A stretch of 64,000 bases of DNA, taken from the NCBI RefSeq assembly GCF_018403325.1, contig NZ_BOSL01000020.1:1-64000 (forward strand), written 5' to 3'. The translations under genes were made by a program, and so were the position numbers. This stretch comes from Paenibacillus vini (GTDB taxonomy: Bacteria; Bacillota; Bacilli; Paenibacillales; Paenibacillaceae). The number at the start of each line of letters is the position of its first letter. Position 1 is the first letter of the stretch. This document shows, in pieces, positions 17,530-26,544 of the stretch. The notes beneath the pieces are model-generated. The model was not told the DNA's origin, did no database searches, and saw nothing but the letters and a program-made list of their open reading frames with translations.

Positions 17530-19935
17530 TTGCTTCAACCGAAGTATCAATGGAATACGCTCTCTTGCGACAGGGAAGCTGCCGATCTGCTTGCACGGCA
17601 ACTGGACATCCCGCCGCTGGTAGCCTCTCTGATGGCTTCACGCGGTCTGGATAACCCGCAGGAGGCCTTGCGCTTCTTAAAGGGGACCATGGAAGACCTG
17701 CATGATCCGTTTCTCCTCAGCGGTATGAATGAGGCGGTTTCACGGATCAGGCAAGCGCTTGATCGTAATGAACGAATTTTGATTTACGGAGATTATGACG
17801 CTGACGGAGTCTCCTCTACGGCGTTGATGATCCATCTTATGCGGCATTTGAACGCCGACTATGAATATTACATTCCCCATCGGTCCAAAGAGGGTTACGG
17901 ACTACATATTCACGCTCTGGAGCAAGCCAAGGAGCGCGGAATTACGCTGGTCGTCACGGTCGATACGGGGATCAGCGCTGTTGAGCAAATAGCCTACGCC
18001 ACAAGCGTCGGAATGGATGTCATCGTGACCGACCATCATGAGCCTCCGCCTGTACTTCCTGACGCTTATGCACTCATTAATCCAAAGCTTGCCCATTGTC
18101 CTTATCCGTTTAAAGGTTTGGCTGGAGTGGGGGTTGCTTACAAATTGGCCGTAGCGCTGCTGGGGGAGGAGATTCCACCCGAATGGACAGAGCTTGCCGC
18201 TCTCGGTACGATAGCGGATTTAATGCCCCTGGTTGGTGAGAATAGAGTGCTTGTTCGCTATGGGCTGCAATCCATGGCGACTTCCGCCTTTCCCGGCATG
18301 ACGGCTTTGCTTAAAACCGCCGGTTGGAAATCGGGCGAGGTGACGGCGACGAACGTGGCGTTCGGTCTCGCACCGCGTATCAATGCCAGCGGCAGAATGA
18401 GCCATGCCGGCCGGGCGGTTGAATTGCTGACAACCCACGATCGGGAGGAGGCAGAACTGGCGGCTCTGGACCTGGACATCTTGAACAAACAGCGGCAGGG
18501 GCTGGTGGAGGACATCGTCCAGGAGGCGCTGGTTGATCTGGAGACCAAAGCAGCCGAAGGACGCCTTCCCGATGTGATCGTTGTAGCCGGAGAAGGGTGG
18601 AATGTCGGCGTTGTCGGTATCGTGGCCTCCAAAATCCTCGAGCGTTACTATCGACCGACGCTGGTACTCGGTATCAACCCCGAGACCGGTGAATGCAAAG
18701 GCTCGGCTCGCTCGATTCCTGGTCTGGACATATATGAGGCATTGACGCATTGCGCCGATTTGCTGGATCATTTCGGCGGTCATACCGCTGCAGCCGGCAT
18801 GTCCCTGCCGCGGGAGCGGCTGGCCGAGTTCGACAAGCGGCTGAACGACTTTGCTTCCGCGGCTCTCCGTCCCGAGCATTTTATCCCGGTTATGCAAAAT
18901 GATCTGGAATGTTCTCTTCAAGAGATCACCCTCCCGATCATCGAGCAGTTGGAGCTGCTGGCTCCGTTTGGCATGGCAAATCCGTGTCCGCGTTTACTGA
19001 TCCGCGGGGCAAAATTGCTGGAATGCCGGCAGATGGGCAAGGATGGCAAGCATTTACGTTTGACGCTCGGCCAGAACGGCAAGACAGTAGAAGCGGTTGC
19101 TTTTGGAAAGGGAGAGCTTGCCTTCCTGCTTTCTGAGGAATCGGAAATTGATATTGTGGCGGAAGCGGGCATCAATGAATGGAACGGCTCGCGAAAACCG
19201 CAGCTGATGATCCAGGATCTCGCGGTTACCCATTTGCAAGTTTACGATTACAGGGGCTTCCGTAACCCGGTGGCCAAATTGGATGAATTGAAAGAGACCT
19301 TGGCCAAATGGACTTCTTTCGGACCGGGAACCGCTGCTGTCATGGTGAATTCAGGTTCGCCGCAACTGAACGGAAATGATTTGAACGGATGCTCGCTTTG
19401 GGTATATGATAGGGTAGTCGGTGCAAGTCCGGCTAACTCTGAATCAGAAAAGGCGGGAGCGGAGGGAATAGGCACGCTGTTTATTTTGGAGCTGCCGGAG
19501 ATGCCTGTGGAATGGAACAGCATGCTGGCCTTGTTCGGAAATTTGGAAAGAGTGTTTCTGCTTCATCCGAAAACTCCGGTTCGAGAAATGCTTGAGCCGC
19601 CTTCTCGCGAGCAGTTCAAAGGGGTATATGCCCTTTTGAGAAAGCTTGCGCCGGAGGGACACCGGGAAGACGAACTGGTTGCCGCTTTGAAGGCACGTAC
19701 GAAGTTATCCGGACGAATGCTTGGCCTAACCTTGGATGTTTTTGAGGAACTTGGCTTTATTGAGCGGACTTCGGGCATAGTAACTGTAGCCGCGTCACCG
19801 CCCAAGCGACCGCTCGAGTCTTCGACGAGATACCGGGAACTGGGACTGCTGGCGGAAATGGAGCATATTTTGCTGCATGCACCGGTTCCGCAGATTACCG
19901 AATGGATGCAAACCCATATACAAGGGGCTTCATAA
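17530..19935 (+). CDS. recJ: Single-strand-specific DNA exonuclease RecJ
   Basis: An 801-residue 5'-3' exonuclease of recombination and mismatch repair. The DHH phosphoesterase motifs are all visible: YGDYDADGVSST (about 83), VVTVDTGIS, VTDHHEPP (about 165) and, in the DHHA1 domain, DHFGGHTAAAGMSL (about 417). The OB-like domain and a long C-terminal extension follow, as in Bacillus. TTG start after AGAAGGTG. Position before apt and relA matches B. subtilis yrvE. Confidence 0.95.
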   Translation: MLQPKYQWNTLSCDREAADLLARQLDIPPLVASLMASRGLDNPQEALRFLKGTMEDLHDPFLLSGMNEAVSRIRQALDRNERILIYGDYDADGVSSTALMIHLMRHLNADYEYYIPHRSKEGYGLHIHALEQAKERGITLVVTVDTGISAVEQIAYATSVGMDVIVTDHHEPPPVLPDAYALINPKLAHCPYPFKGLAGVGVAYKLAVALLGEEIPPEWTELAALGTIADLMPLVGENRVLVRYGLQSMATSAFPGMTALLKTAGWKSGEVTATNVAFGLAPRINASGRMSHAGRAVELLTTHDREEAELAALDLDILNKQRQGLVEDIVQEALVDLETKAAEGRLPDVIVVAGEGWNVGVVGIVASKILERYYRPTLVLGINPETGECKGSARSIPGLDIYEALTHCADLLDHFGGHTAAAGMSLPRERLAEFDKRLNDFASAALRPEHFIPVMQNDLECSLQEITLPIIEQLELLAPFGMANPCPRLLIRGAKLLECRQMGKDGKHLRLTLGQNGKTVEAVAFGKGELAFLLSEESEIDIVAEAGINEWNGSRKPQLMIQDLAVTHLQVYDYRGFRNPVAKLDELKETLAKWTSFGPGTAAVMVNSGSPQLNGNDLNGCSLWVYDRVVGASPANSESEKAGAEGIGTLFILELPEMPVEWNSMLALFGNLERVFLLHPKTPVREMLEPPSREQFKGVYALLRKLAPEGHREDELVAALKARTKLSGRMLGLTLDVFEELGFIERTSGIVTVAASPPKRPLESSTRYRELGLLAEMEHILLHAPVPQITEWMQTHIQGAS

Positions 19936-19982
19936 ATCTATACATTCATAGCAATTCGCATATTTTCTAGGAGGAGATTTTA

Positions 19983-20501
19983 TTGGATTTCAAAGACTAT
20001 ATCCGGGTCATTCCGGATTTCCCGCAACCGGGCATCAGCTTCAAGGATATTACAACTTTGCTGAATGACGGTGAGAAATACCGGCTGGCGATCGATGAAT
20101 TGAAACAACTTGTTTCAAATCTGAAGATCGATCTGATCGCAGGACCCGAGGCCCGCGGCTTCGTTGTAGGAGCTCCGCTTGCTTATGCTCTGGGCGTGGG
20201 ATTCGTCCCGATCCGCAAGAGCGGCAAGCTTCCTTATGAGACTATCGAGGTCGGCTACGACCTTGAGTACGGTAAAGATCGGCTCGCCATGCACAGCGAT
20301 GCCATCAAACCGGGGCAAAACGTCCTCATTGCCGACGATCTTCTCGCCACGGGCGGTACGATCTCTACTTCCGTCGATCTTGTCCGCCAGCTTGGGGGAA
20401 ATGTAGTCGGAACGGCCTTCCTGATCGAGCTCGGCGAATTGAACGGACGCGCGAAGCTGCCGGATATTGAAGTCTTTTCCCTCGTTCATTACGATTACTA
20501 A
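19983..20501 (+). CDS. apt: Adenine phosphoribosyltransferase
   Basis: A 172-residue purine salvage enzyme that makes AMP from adenine and PRPP. The PRPP-binding loop is [13 protein letters not shown] (about 115-127) and the adenine hood region is [18 protein letters not shown] (about 51-68). Start is TTG with a GGAGGAG site seven bases upstream; no ATG gives the family N-terminus. It ends at a strong terminator shared with the converging uracil permease gene. Confidence 0.96.
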   Translation: MDFKDYIRVIPDFPQPGISFKDITTLLNDGEKYRLAIDELKQLVSNLKIDLIAGPEARGFVVGAPLAYALGVGFVPIRKSGKLPYETIEVGYDLEYGKDRLAMHSDAIKPGQNVLIADDLLATGGTISTSVDLVRQLGGNVVGTAFLIELGELNGRAKLPDIEVFSLVHYDY

Positions 20502-20526
20502 AAAGGAAGCCTCAATAAATGTAATA

Positions 20527-20565
20527 AAAAAGCCTCCATATCACCTTGGTGATATAGAGGCTTTT
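20527..20565. terminator. Bidirectional terminator between apt and the uracil permease
   Basis: A 17-bp stem, AAAAGCCTCCATATCAC with GTGATATAGAGGCTTTT, has a CTTG loop and T-runs on both strands. Confidence 0.92.
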
Positions 20566-20583
20566 ACGCATTGAGCCTTAGGC

Positions 20584-21879
20584 TTAATGAGCCGCTTTTT
20601 CCTCATCCTTGTCGTTGGACCAGCCAAGTACCTGAATCAGCTTGAAGAACAAGCTTAGCACAATTCCGACGATGGTGGCTAAAGCCATTCCCTTCAACTC
20701 TACCGTACCCATCGTCAGCTTCGTGCCGCTGAGGCCGATGACGAGAACGATGGTTGCAAGCAGCATGTTCGTCGGCTTGGAGAAATCGACTTTTTGCTCT
20801 ACGAAGATCCGCAGACCGGAAGCTGCGATTACGCCGAACAGCAGCAGGGAGACGCCGCCCATAACAGGCTCGGGGATGAAGGCGATGATCGCAGAGAATT
20901 TACCCGAGAAAGAGAGCAGGATCGCGAAGATGGCTGCGCCGCCGATAACGAAGATGGAATACACTTTCGTCAGGGCCATGACACCGATATTTTCACCATA
21001 GGTTGTATTTGGTGTCGAACCTACGAAGCCGGACAAGATGGTTGAAATACCGTTACCAAGCAGTGAGCGGTGAAGACCGGGGTCTTTGGACAAATCTTTG
21101 CCTACGATATTGCTCGTAACGAGCAAATGCCCGATATGTTCCACGATGACGACCAGAGCCACGGGGATGATCGTGATGATGGCGGAAATGTTCCATTGCG
21201 GCGTAGTTACAGTCGGAAGCGAGAACCACTTGGCTTGGGCAATCGCAGCAGTATTCACTTCGCCCATAAAATAAGCGAGAACATAACCAACGACGATTCC
21301 GATCAGAATGTGGATGATTTTTGGAAAGCCACGGAATAGGACCGCGCCTAGAACCGTGACACCCAAGGTAACCAGCGAGAGCGTGATGTAAGTAGAGTTC
21401 GGAGACCATGCTTCGCCTGGATTTTTCGAAATCCAGCCTGCCATGCCTGCGGCCACCGGAATGAGTTCCAGACCGATCAGGGCAACGATGGCACCCATCG
21501 CAGCTGGAGGAAAGACGACGTCGATCCAGGAAGTTCCTGCATATTTGACGAGCAATCCGACGAGCATGAAGATCACGCCGGTCACAATGAAGGCACCCAG
21601 TGCCAGCGAGTAGCCGTTGCCCGGATAAGACGCCAAGACCAGAGACACCGGAGAGATGAAGGCAAAGCTGGAACCAAGATAAGCTGGGATCTTTCCTTTA
21701 CAGATGAAGATGTAAAGCAGGGTTCCGATGCCGTTCATCAGCAAAATCATGCCGGGATCGACGCCGAACAGGTTCGGTACAAGCACGGTGCTGCCGAACA
21801 TGGCGAACAGGTGTTGCACACTCAGCAGAACACCAGGTCCGAAAGGAACTTTTTCATTAACTTGAATTTCACGTTGCAA
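20584..21879 (-). CDS. Uracil permease (nucleobase:cation symporter-2 family)
   Basis: A 431-residue transporter with 12-14 spans that imports uracil with protons. Family features include the N-terminal SVQHLFAMFGSTVLVPNLFG, the proton-coupling glutamate motif in ALVVIVEHIGHLLVTS, and GFVGSTPNTTYGENIGVMA. TTG 21879 is chosen because AGAGGAG sits eight bases upstream, whereas the in-frame GTG at 21888 abuts that site. It closely resembles PyrP/UraA proteins. The gene stands alone; no pyrR-type attenuator was seen upstream. Confidence 0.9.
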   Translation of the reverse strand: MQREIQVNEKVPFGPGVLLSVQHLFAMFGSTVLVPNLFGVDPGMILLMNGIGTLLYIFICKGKIPAYLGSSFAFISPVSLVLASYPGNGYSLALGAFIVTGVIFMLVGLLVKYAGTSWIDVVFPPAAMGAIVALIGLELIPVAAGMAGWISKNPGEAWSPNSTYITLSLVTLGVTVLGAVLFRGFPKIIHILIGIVVGYVLAYFMGEVNTAAIAQAKWFSLPTVTTPQWNISAIITIIPVALVVIVEHIGHLLVTSNIVGKDLSKDPGLHRSLLGNGISTILSGFVGSTPNTTYGENIGVMALTKVYSIFVIGGAAIFAILLSFSGKFSAIIAFIPEPVMGGVSLLLFGVIAASGLRIFVEQKVDFSKPTNMLLATIVLVIGLSGTKLTMGTVELKGMALATIVGIVLSLFFKLIQVLGWSNDKDEEKAAH

Positions 21880-21984
21880 CAGGGTCACTCCTCTATTTTT
21901 CGTACATAATGAAAACTATCCTTAATAGATTAATGAGAATGGCGACATTTTTCAACACAAAATTTATTTTGCCTAAGTGCGAGC

Positions 21985-22146
21985 TCAAAAAGTCAGGTTT
22001 TCAGGACCAAGAAGGTTGGATGAAGCTAGGGACTGAGTAGCGGAGCGTACATGGGGTACGTGAGCAACGGAAGGCCCGGCTGAATTCAAGATTCGACGTC
22101 GAATCCGTTTCGTGATCTGCTTCGTCATGGAAAGATGACTTTTTGA
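21985..22146. repeat. MITE-like hairpin element, copy A
   Basis: A 162-bp segment is bounded by perfect 11-bp inverted repeats, TCAAAAAGTCA (21985-21995) and TGACTTTTTGA (22136-22146). Its core, from GAAGGTTGGATGAAGC to GAATTCAAGATTCGA, is repeated at 56991-57080. The hairpin CGTAC/GTACG (about 22047-22061) and the palindrome ATTCGACGTCGAAT (22091-22104) suggest a structured nucleic acid. It separates the divergent uracil permease and relA genes. Confidence 0.75.
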
Positions 22147-22272
22147 ACAACCTCTTGAAGGTTATTCTACAGATTCTCCTAAATGATTCTTTAGCATACG
22201 CCGGCGAGGAGTTGAGAAAAAGTAAGGATTACACGGTCTCTGACTATTTTTTGGCGGCAAAGTGTCCGAGAG

Positions 22273-22301
22273 TTGACGGAAGAGAACGCAAGAGTCATAA
22301 T
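22273..22301 (+). promoter_or_regulatory. relA promoter
   Basis: TTGACG (22273-22278), 17-base spacer, CATAAT (22296-22301), about 49 bases before the relA start. Confidence 0.75.
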
Positions 22302-22349
22302 TATAGGAAATCAAAATTGGGGATATAGAAAGGAATCGAGCAGGATTCA

Positions 22350-24524
22350 ATGGGCATAGAGCGATTACTTGAAAAGGCGTCGGCCTATATAAAAGAACCG
22401 GATTTGGAGCGCATCCGTGAGGCATACGATTTTGCGGAGCAGGCTCATCACGGACAAGTGCGCAAATCCGGAGAACCATATATTCTTCATCCTTTGGCGG
22501 TGGCGGAAATTGTCGTCAATATGCAGATGGACAGTTTGTCCATTATTGCAGCTCTGCTTCATGATGTAGTTGAGGACACTACCGTATCCCTGAAGGAGAT
22601 CGAGGAGCATTTCGGCCATGATTGCGCCATGCTTGTCGACGGGCTGACGAAGCTGGAGCGGATCAAATTCCGATCCAAGGAAGAGCAGCAAAATGAGAAC
22701 TACCGGAAAATGTTCATCGCCATGGCGCAGGACATCCGAGTGATTGTCATTAAGCTTGCAGACCGTCTGCACAACATGCGCACGTTGAAATATCAATCCG
22801 AAGAGAGCCAGCGGCGCATCGCGTATGAAACGCTGGAGATATTTTGTCCGATTGCTAACCGGCTCGGGATTTCGGCGATCAAATGGGAAATGGAAGATAT
22901 TGCGCTAAGGTATTTGAATCCGCAGCAATATTACCGGATCGCCAATTTGATGCGGAAAAAAAGGGCGGAACGCGAGGAGTACATCGAAAGCGTAATCTCA
23001 CGCATATCCGAGAAGCTGGATGAGATGAGCGTTGAGGCCGACTTGTCGGGACGTCCCAAGCATATTTATAGCGTCTATAAAAAGATGACCACCAAAAACA
23101 AGCAGTTCAATGAAATTTATGACCTGCTTGCAATTCGGATCATCGTCGACAATATCAAAGATTGTTACGCAACCTTAGGCATCATCCATACATTATGGAA
23201 ACCGATGCCGGGGAGATTTAAGGATTATATCGCAATGCCGAAGGCGAACATGTACCAGTCGCTGCATACGACGGTCGTAGGGCCCAACGGTGAGCCGACT
23301 GAAGTGCAGATCCGTACCTGGGAGATGCATCGGACGGCGGAATACGGGATCGCCGCGCACTGGGCTTATAAGGAAGGTCCGGAAACCGGCGGCCCTGAGA
23401 AGAAGATGACGTTTTTCAACGAGATTCTGGAGCTTCAGCACGAAGCGAAGGATGCTTCGGAATTTGTTGAATCGCTCAAAATGGACTTTTTTACCGATTT
23501 GGTATTTGTATTTACGCCTTCCGGCGAAGTGATCGAATTACCTTCGGGATCGGTTCCGCTGGACTTTGCTTACCGGATTCATACCGAGGTCGGCAACCGC
23601 ACGATCGGCGCCAAAGTCAACGGCCGGATCGTACCGCTGGACCATCGGTTAAAGACCGGGGATATCGTAGAAATCCTCACATCCAAGCATTCCTACGGAC
23701 CGAGCCAGGATTGGCTCAAAATTGCGCAATCTTCCCATGCGCGAAGCAAAATCAAGCAGTGGTTCAAAAAGGAGAAACGCGAGGAGAACGTCGAAAAAGG
23801 CCGCGAAGCGATCGAACGCGAATTGAAGCGGGCCGGCATTGAGCCTTCCGCCTGGATGTCGGACGACAAGCTTATGGAGGCCTGTAAGAAATTTGCCTTC
23901 AACGATATCGACGATATGTTGTCGGCCGTAGGATTCGGCGGCATCACAGCGGCTCAGATCACCACTAAGCTGACAGAGAAGCTTCGCAAAGAGCAGGAAG
24001 AGAGCAGCTCGATCGAGCTTACCTCGGAAGTGAAGGAAGTAAAAGCACCGGAAGAGCGTAGACCTCGTCCGACAAACGGAGTCGTGGTCAAGGGGATCGA
24101 TAACCTGCTCGTCCGTTTTGCCAGATGCTGCAACCCGGTTCCCGGCGACGATATCGTAGGCTATATTACACGCGGACGTGGCGTCTCCGTGCATCGCAGC
24201 GATTGCCCGAACATACCTAACGGAAATGACGATGAAGAAGCTGCACGCGTTATCGACGTGGAATGGGAGAACGCCATCGAGGCAAATTACAGCGTCGATA
24301 TTGAAATTACGGGACATGATCGCCGGAATTTCCTTAACGAAGTGCTGCAGGCTGTATCGGAGAGCAAGACGAATATTTCGGCCGTTTCCGGACGGTCGGA
24401 CAAAAACAAAATGGCGCTAGTCCATATGACGATTCTGATCCGGAATACGGACCATCTGCAATCCGTCGTCGAGAAAATCAAACGGGTGAAAGATGTTTAC
24501 ACCGTGCACCGGATTATGCAATAA
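22350..24524 (+). CDS. relA: Bifunctional (p)ppGpp synthetase/hydrolase RelA/SpoT
   Basis: A 724-residue stringent-response enzyme. The N-terminal HD hydrolase is intact (LLHDVVEDT, near residue 70; KLADRLHNMRTL), so it can both make and break (p)ppGpp. The synthetase domain shows RPKHIYSVYKKM, YDLLAIRI and DYIAMPKANMYQSLHT. The TGS domain (about 390-450, VFTPSGEVIELPSGS), the conserved CC motif (RFARCCNPVPGDDIVGYITRGRG) and a C-terminal ACT domain follow. It is cotranscribed with dtd, as in B. subtilis. Confidence 0.97.
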   Translation: MGIERLLEKASAYIKEPDLERIREAYDFAEQAHHGQVRKSGEPYILHPLAVAEIVVNMQMDSLSIIAALLHDVVEDTTVSLKEIEEHFGHDCAMLVDGLTKLERIKFRSKEEQQNENYRKMFIAMAQDIRVIVIKLADRLHNMRTLKYQSEESQRRIAYETLEIFCPIANRLGISAIKWEMEDIALRYLNPQQYYRIANLMRKKRAEREEYIESVISRISEKLDEMSVEADLSGRPKHIYSVYKKMTTKNKQFNEIYDLLAIRIIVDNIKDCYATLGIIHTLWKPMPGRFKDYIAMPKANMYQSLHTTVVGPNGEPTEVQIRTWEMHRTAEYGIAAHWAYKEGPETGGPEKKMTFFNEILELQHEAKDASEFVESLKMDFFTDLVFVFTPSGEVIELPSGSVPLDFAYRIHTEVGNRTIGAKVNGRIVPLDHRLKTGDIVEILTSKHSYGPSQDWLKIAQSSHARSKIKQWFKKEKREENVEKGREAIERELKRAGIEPSAWMSDDKLMEACKKFAFNDIDDMLSAVGFGGITAAQITTKLTEKLRKEQEESSSIELTSEVKEVKAPEERRPRPTNGVVVKGIDNLLVRFARCCNPVPGDDIVGYITRGRGVSVHRSDCPNIPNGNDDEEAARVIDVEWENAIEANYSVDIEITGHDRRNFLNEVLQAVSESKTNISAVSGRSDKNKMALVHMTILIRNTDHLQSVVEKIKRVKDVYTVHRIMQ

Positions 24525-24542
24525 GGAACAGGAGTACGCAAC

Positions 24543-24989
24543 ATGAAAATCGTAGTTCAACGCTGCAAGCGGGCAAAGGTGGATGTTTCGGGAGAGACGA
24601 TCGGATCCATCGGGCAAGGCCTTCTCCTGCTGGTAGGTATCACACATGAGGATTGTGAGAAGGATGCGGCTTATCTCGCAGATAAAATCGCCGGGCTTCG
24701 CATCTTTGAGGATGAGGATGGCAAAATGAATCTCAGTGTGGCGGACATCGGCGGGGCCATTTTATCGGTATCGCAATTTACGCTCTACGGGGATTGCCGG
24801 AAAGGCAAACGACCGAGCTTTACAACGGCGGCGAAACCGGAAATCGCGGAACCGCTGTACGAGAAGTTTAACGATTTGCTGCGTCAGAAGGGATTGGTAG
24901 TAGAGACCGGACAGTTTGGGGCCGATATGGATGTGGATTTCACGAATTGGGGGCCGGTTACCCTTATTTTGGACCACCCTTTTCAATGA
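24543..24989 (+). CDS. dtd: D-aminoacyl-tRNA deacylase
   Basis: A 148-residue enzyme that removes D-amino acids mistakenly attached to tRNA. The active-site motif SQFTLYGD is present (about residues 77-84). The cross-subunit motif reads [10 protein letters not shown]; the Gly-Pro pair needed for chirality proofreading is kept, although Asp is more usual than Trp at its second position. ACAGGAGT ribosome site 18 bases after relA. Confidence 0.96.
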   Translation: MKIVVQRCKRAKVDVSGETIGSIGQGLLLLVGITHEDCEKDAAYLADKIAGLRIFEDEDGKMNLSVADIGGAILSVSQFTLYGDCRKGKRPSFTTAAKPEIAEPLYEKFNDLLRQKGLVVETGQFGADMDVDFTNWGPVTLILDHPFQ

Positions 24990-25027
24990 TTTTGAAGAAG
25001 ATGGTTGGGATAAAGGATTCTTTTATG

Positions 25028-25059
25028 GGACAACCTGTGAATGTACAGTGAAATTGTCC
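25028..25059. repeat. Two-part inverted repeat after dtd
   Basis: GGACAA (25028-25033) pairs with TTGTCC (25054-25059), and inside it CTGT (25035-25038) pairs with ACAG (25045-25048). No T-run follows, so it is not a clear terminator. It lies just before a short ORF. Confidence 0.45.
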
Positions 25060-25081
25060 GTAAAAGGGGTTACCGATCTCA

Positions 25082-25246
25082 ATGCGTCAATCTATAAAGT
25101 CAAGGGTTTGGCAAGGGCTTCCGCTCATGGCCGCCGGGGAGCGCAGCGAAGCGCTTGCTCTGGTACGCTCTGCGCAGGATGAGGAATTGCAGACCGTCCG
25201 GGAGATTAAACCTTCCGGCGAGTATATTCCGCGGCCAGGAAGCTAA
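25082..25246 (+). CDS. Short hypothetical protein, 54 codons
   Basis: An ATG-started 54-codon reading frame follows dtd and ends just before a terminator. The peptide is MRQSIKSRVWQGLPLMAAGE followed by a charged stretch and ends GEYIPRPGS. From about codon 12 its codon choice resembles the neighbouring genes (G/C-rich third positions). AAAGGGG lies 12 bases upstream, which is rather far. No homologue is recognised. It could be a small real gene or the conserved tail of a decayed one. Confidence 0.4.
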   Translation: MRQSIKSRVWQGLPLMAAGERSEALALVRSAQDEELQTVREIKPSGEYIPRPGS

Positions 25247-25264
25247 GTCTCTGGAATAGGAAAG

Positions 25265-25295
25265 GATCGGGCGAGTTATGCCCGGTTCTTTTTTT
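25265..25295 (+). terminator. Terminator of the relA-dtd unit
   Basis: Arms GATCGGGC and GCCCGGTTC, with one mismatch, close a seven-base loop and are followed by eight T residues. Confidence 0.85.
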
Positions 25296-25324
25296 ATGGC
25301 TGAATTAAACTTCGTTGTTTATAT

Positions 25325-25353
25325 TTGACAATTACGAACGTTTGTTCTATAGT
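25325..25353 (+). promoter_or_regulatory. SRPBCC gene promoter containing a LexA-like box
   Basis: TTGACA (25325-25330), 17-base spacer, TATAGT (25348-25353). Inside the spacer, 25335-25348 reads AGAACAAACGTTCG on the reverse strand, matching the Firmicutes LexA consensus CGAACRNRYGTTYC at nearly every position. Repressor bound here would block RNA polymerase, so SOS induction is inferred. Confidence 0.75.
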
Positions 25354-25389
25354 TTGGGTAACAATGAAATTTCGGAGAGGAGGAGTAAG

Positions 25390-25809
25390 TTGGACTTCAT
25401 TATTGAAAAAACCAGAGATATTAATGCAAGTAATAAGGTTGTGTGGAACGTATTAACTGATCCTGATTACATTAAAGATTGGTTAGGTGTACATATTGAA
25501 ACGGATTGGAGAGAAGGCAGTCCGATCACATTTTCATTTTCATGGGACGGACAAGACTTTACCGATAAGGGGCATGTATTGAAATTCAAGGAAGCTGACA
25601 CTTTTTCTTATGATTATTGGAGCGGGTTCTCGGGGACTCCGGACACTCCGGAAAATTACTCGATTATTGCGTTCCAATTAATTGATAATCACGATAGTAC
25701 AACAATTCATTTAACGCACCGTAACTTTTCGACACCTACGATGTATGAGCACTCGGACAAAAACTGGGAAGAGACTTTAGATAAAATAAAGCAATTAGCA
25801 GAACAGTGA
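25390..25809 (+). CDS. SRPBCC (AHSA1/START-like) domain protein
   Basis: A 139-residue protein with the helix-grip fold of the AHSA1-type SRPBCC family: NASNKVVWNVLTDPDYIKDWLG at the N-terminus, SFSWDGQDFTDKGHVL in the sheet, and a long C-terminal helix ending WEETLDKIKQLAEQ. Such proteins bind hydrophobic ligands; the ligand here is unknown. TTG 25390 is preferred since AGGAGG lies just upstream, and it places the start after the promoter; longer frames would overlap the promoter. The gene is single, and its promoter has a LexA-like operator, which is unusual for this family. Confidence 0.85.
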   Translation: MDFIIEKTRDINASNKVVWNVLTDPDYIKDWLGVHIETDWREGSPITFSFSWDGQDFTDKGHVLKFKEADTFSYDYWSGFSGTPDTPENYSIIAFQLIDNHDSTTIHLTHRNFSTPTMYEHSDKNWEETLDKIKQLAEQ

Positions 25810-25824
25810 TTCGATAGTTCAATT

Positions 25825-25852
25825 ACCGCCCTTACATTGGGGCGGTTTTTTT
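25825..25852 (+). terminator. Terminator after the SRPBCC gene
   Basis: Arms ACCGCCC and GGGCGGT close a loop and run into seven T residues. Confidence 0.9.
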
Positions 25853-25963
25853 GATCGAAATATCAATATTAAGGTTTACTGCCACAGCAATCCGGTTTGT
25901 TATAAAGCGAAGCCATTCGGGTAATAACAAGCGAAGGACACATCCGAGAGGAGAATGTTACTT

Positions 25964-26470
25964 ATGAGTAAAGTTGCTTTTTTGCTAGCGAACCAATTTG
26001 AAGACTCGGAAATGCAGGTACCCTATGACGAGGTGAAAAAAGCCGGACATCAGGCCGATATTATCGGGCTTAAGGCCGGAGAAACTTTAAAAGGCAAACA
26101 GGGAAAAGCTGAATATACAGCGGACAAGGGCATTTCCGAGGTGAAGGCCGAAGAGTACGACGCGGTTGTTATTCCGGGCGGATCTTCGCCGGAAAATTTG
26201 CGGCTTGATCAAGGAATTCTTGATTTCGTGACTCAGGCCAATGCCGCGGGCAAACCGATTGCCGCGATTTGCCACGGGCCGCAGATCCTGATCAGCGCGG
26301 ACCTGCTGAAGGGAAGAACCGTAACCTGTTATCCCCCTCTGCAAGATGATATCGTGAACGCCGGCGCGGAATTCCGCGACGAGGAAGTTATTGTTGACGG
26401 CAATTATGTTACCTCACGAACGCCGAAGGACGAACCAGCCTTTGTGCGGGAACTGTTGAAGAAGCTGTAA
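25964..26470 (+). CDS. DJ-1/PfpI-family protein (class I glutamine amidotransferase-like)
   Basis: A 168-residue protein of the PfpI/YraA type. The nucleophile elbow AAICHGPQ puts Cys103 next to His104, and Glu13 (NQFEDSE) completes the usual site. VVIPGGSSPENLR is the typical second signature. Relatives act as general stress proteins with proposed deglycase, glyoxalase or protease activity; the real substrate cannot be told here. ATG 25964 is preferred because GAGAGGAG precedes it at normal spacing, while the ATG at 25955 abuts the site. Confidence 0.88.
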   Translation: MSKVAFLLANQFEDSEMQVPYDEVKKAGHQADIIGLKAGETLKGKQGKAEYTADKGISEVKAEEYDAVVIPGGSSPENLRLDQGILDFVTQANAAGKPIAAICHGPQILISADLLKGRTVTCYPPLQDDIVNAGAEFRDEEVIVDGNYVTSRTPKDEPAFVRELLKKL

Positions 26471-26544
26471 CCGGTCTAACCGGATCCTATAGATGACAAG
26501 TCCGGGACGGCAAACCATTATGCGGTTGAAAAGGAGAGATCGAA

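Noticed and set aside
22143-22328. 61-codon reading frame upstream of relA
   Set aside because: Covers the end of the hairpin element and the relA promoter; no ribosome site.
24916-25182. 88-codon frame overlapping the end of dtd
   Set aside because: Overlaps dtd in another frame and has poor codon use; the 54-codon frame at 25082 is the better candidate.
25895-25924. Sigma-B promoter before the PfpI gene (GTTTGT ... GGGTAA)
   Set aside because: The spacer is 18 bases; sigma-B promoters need about 12-14.
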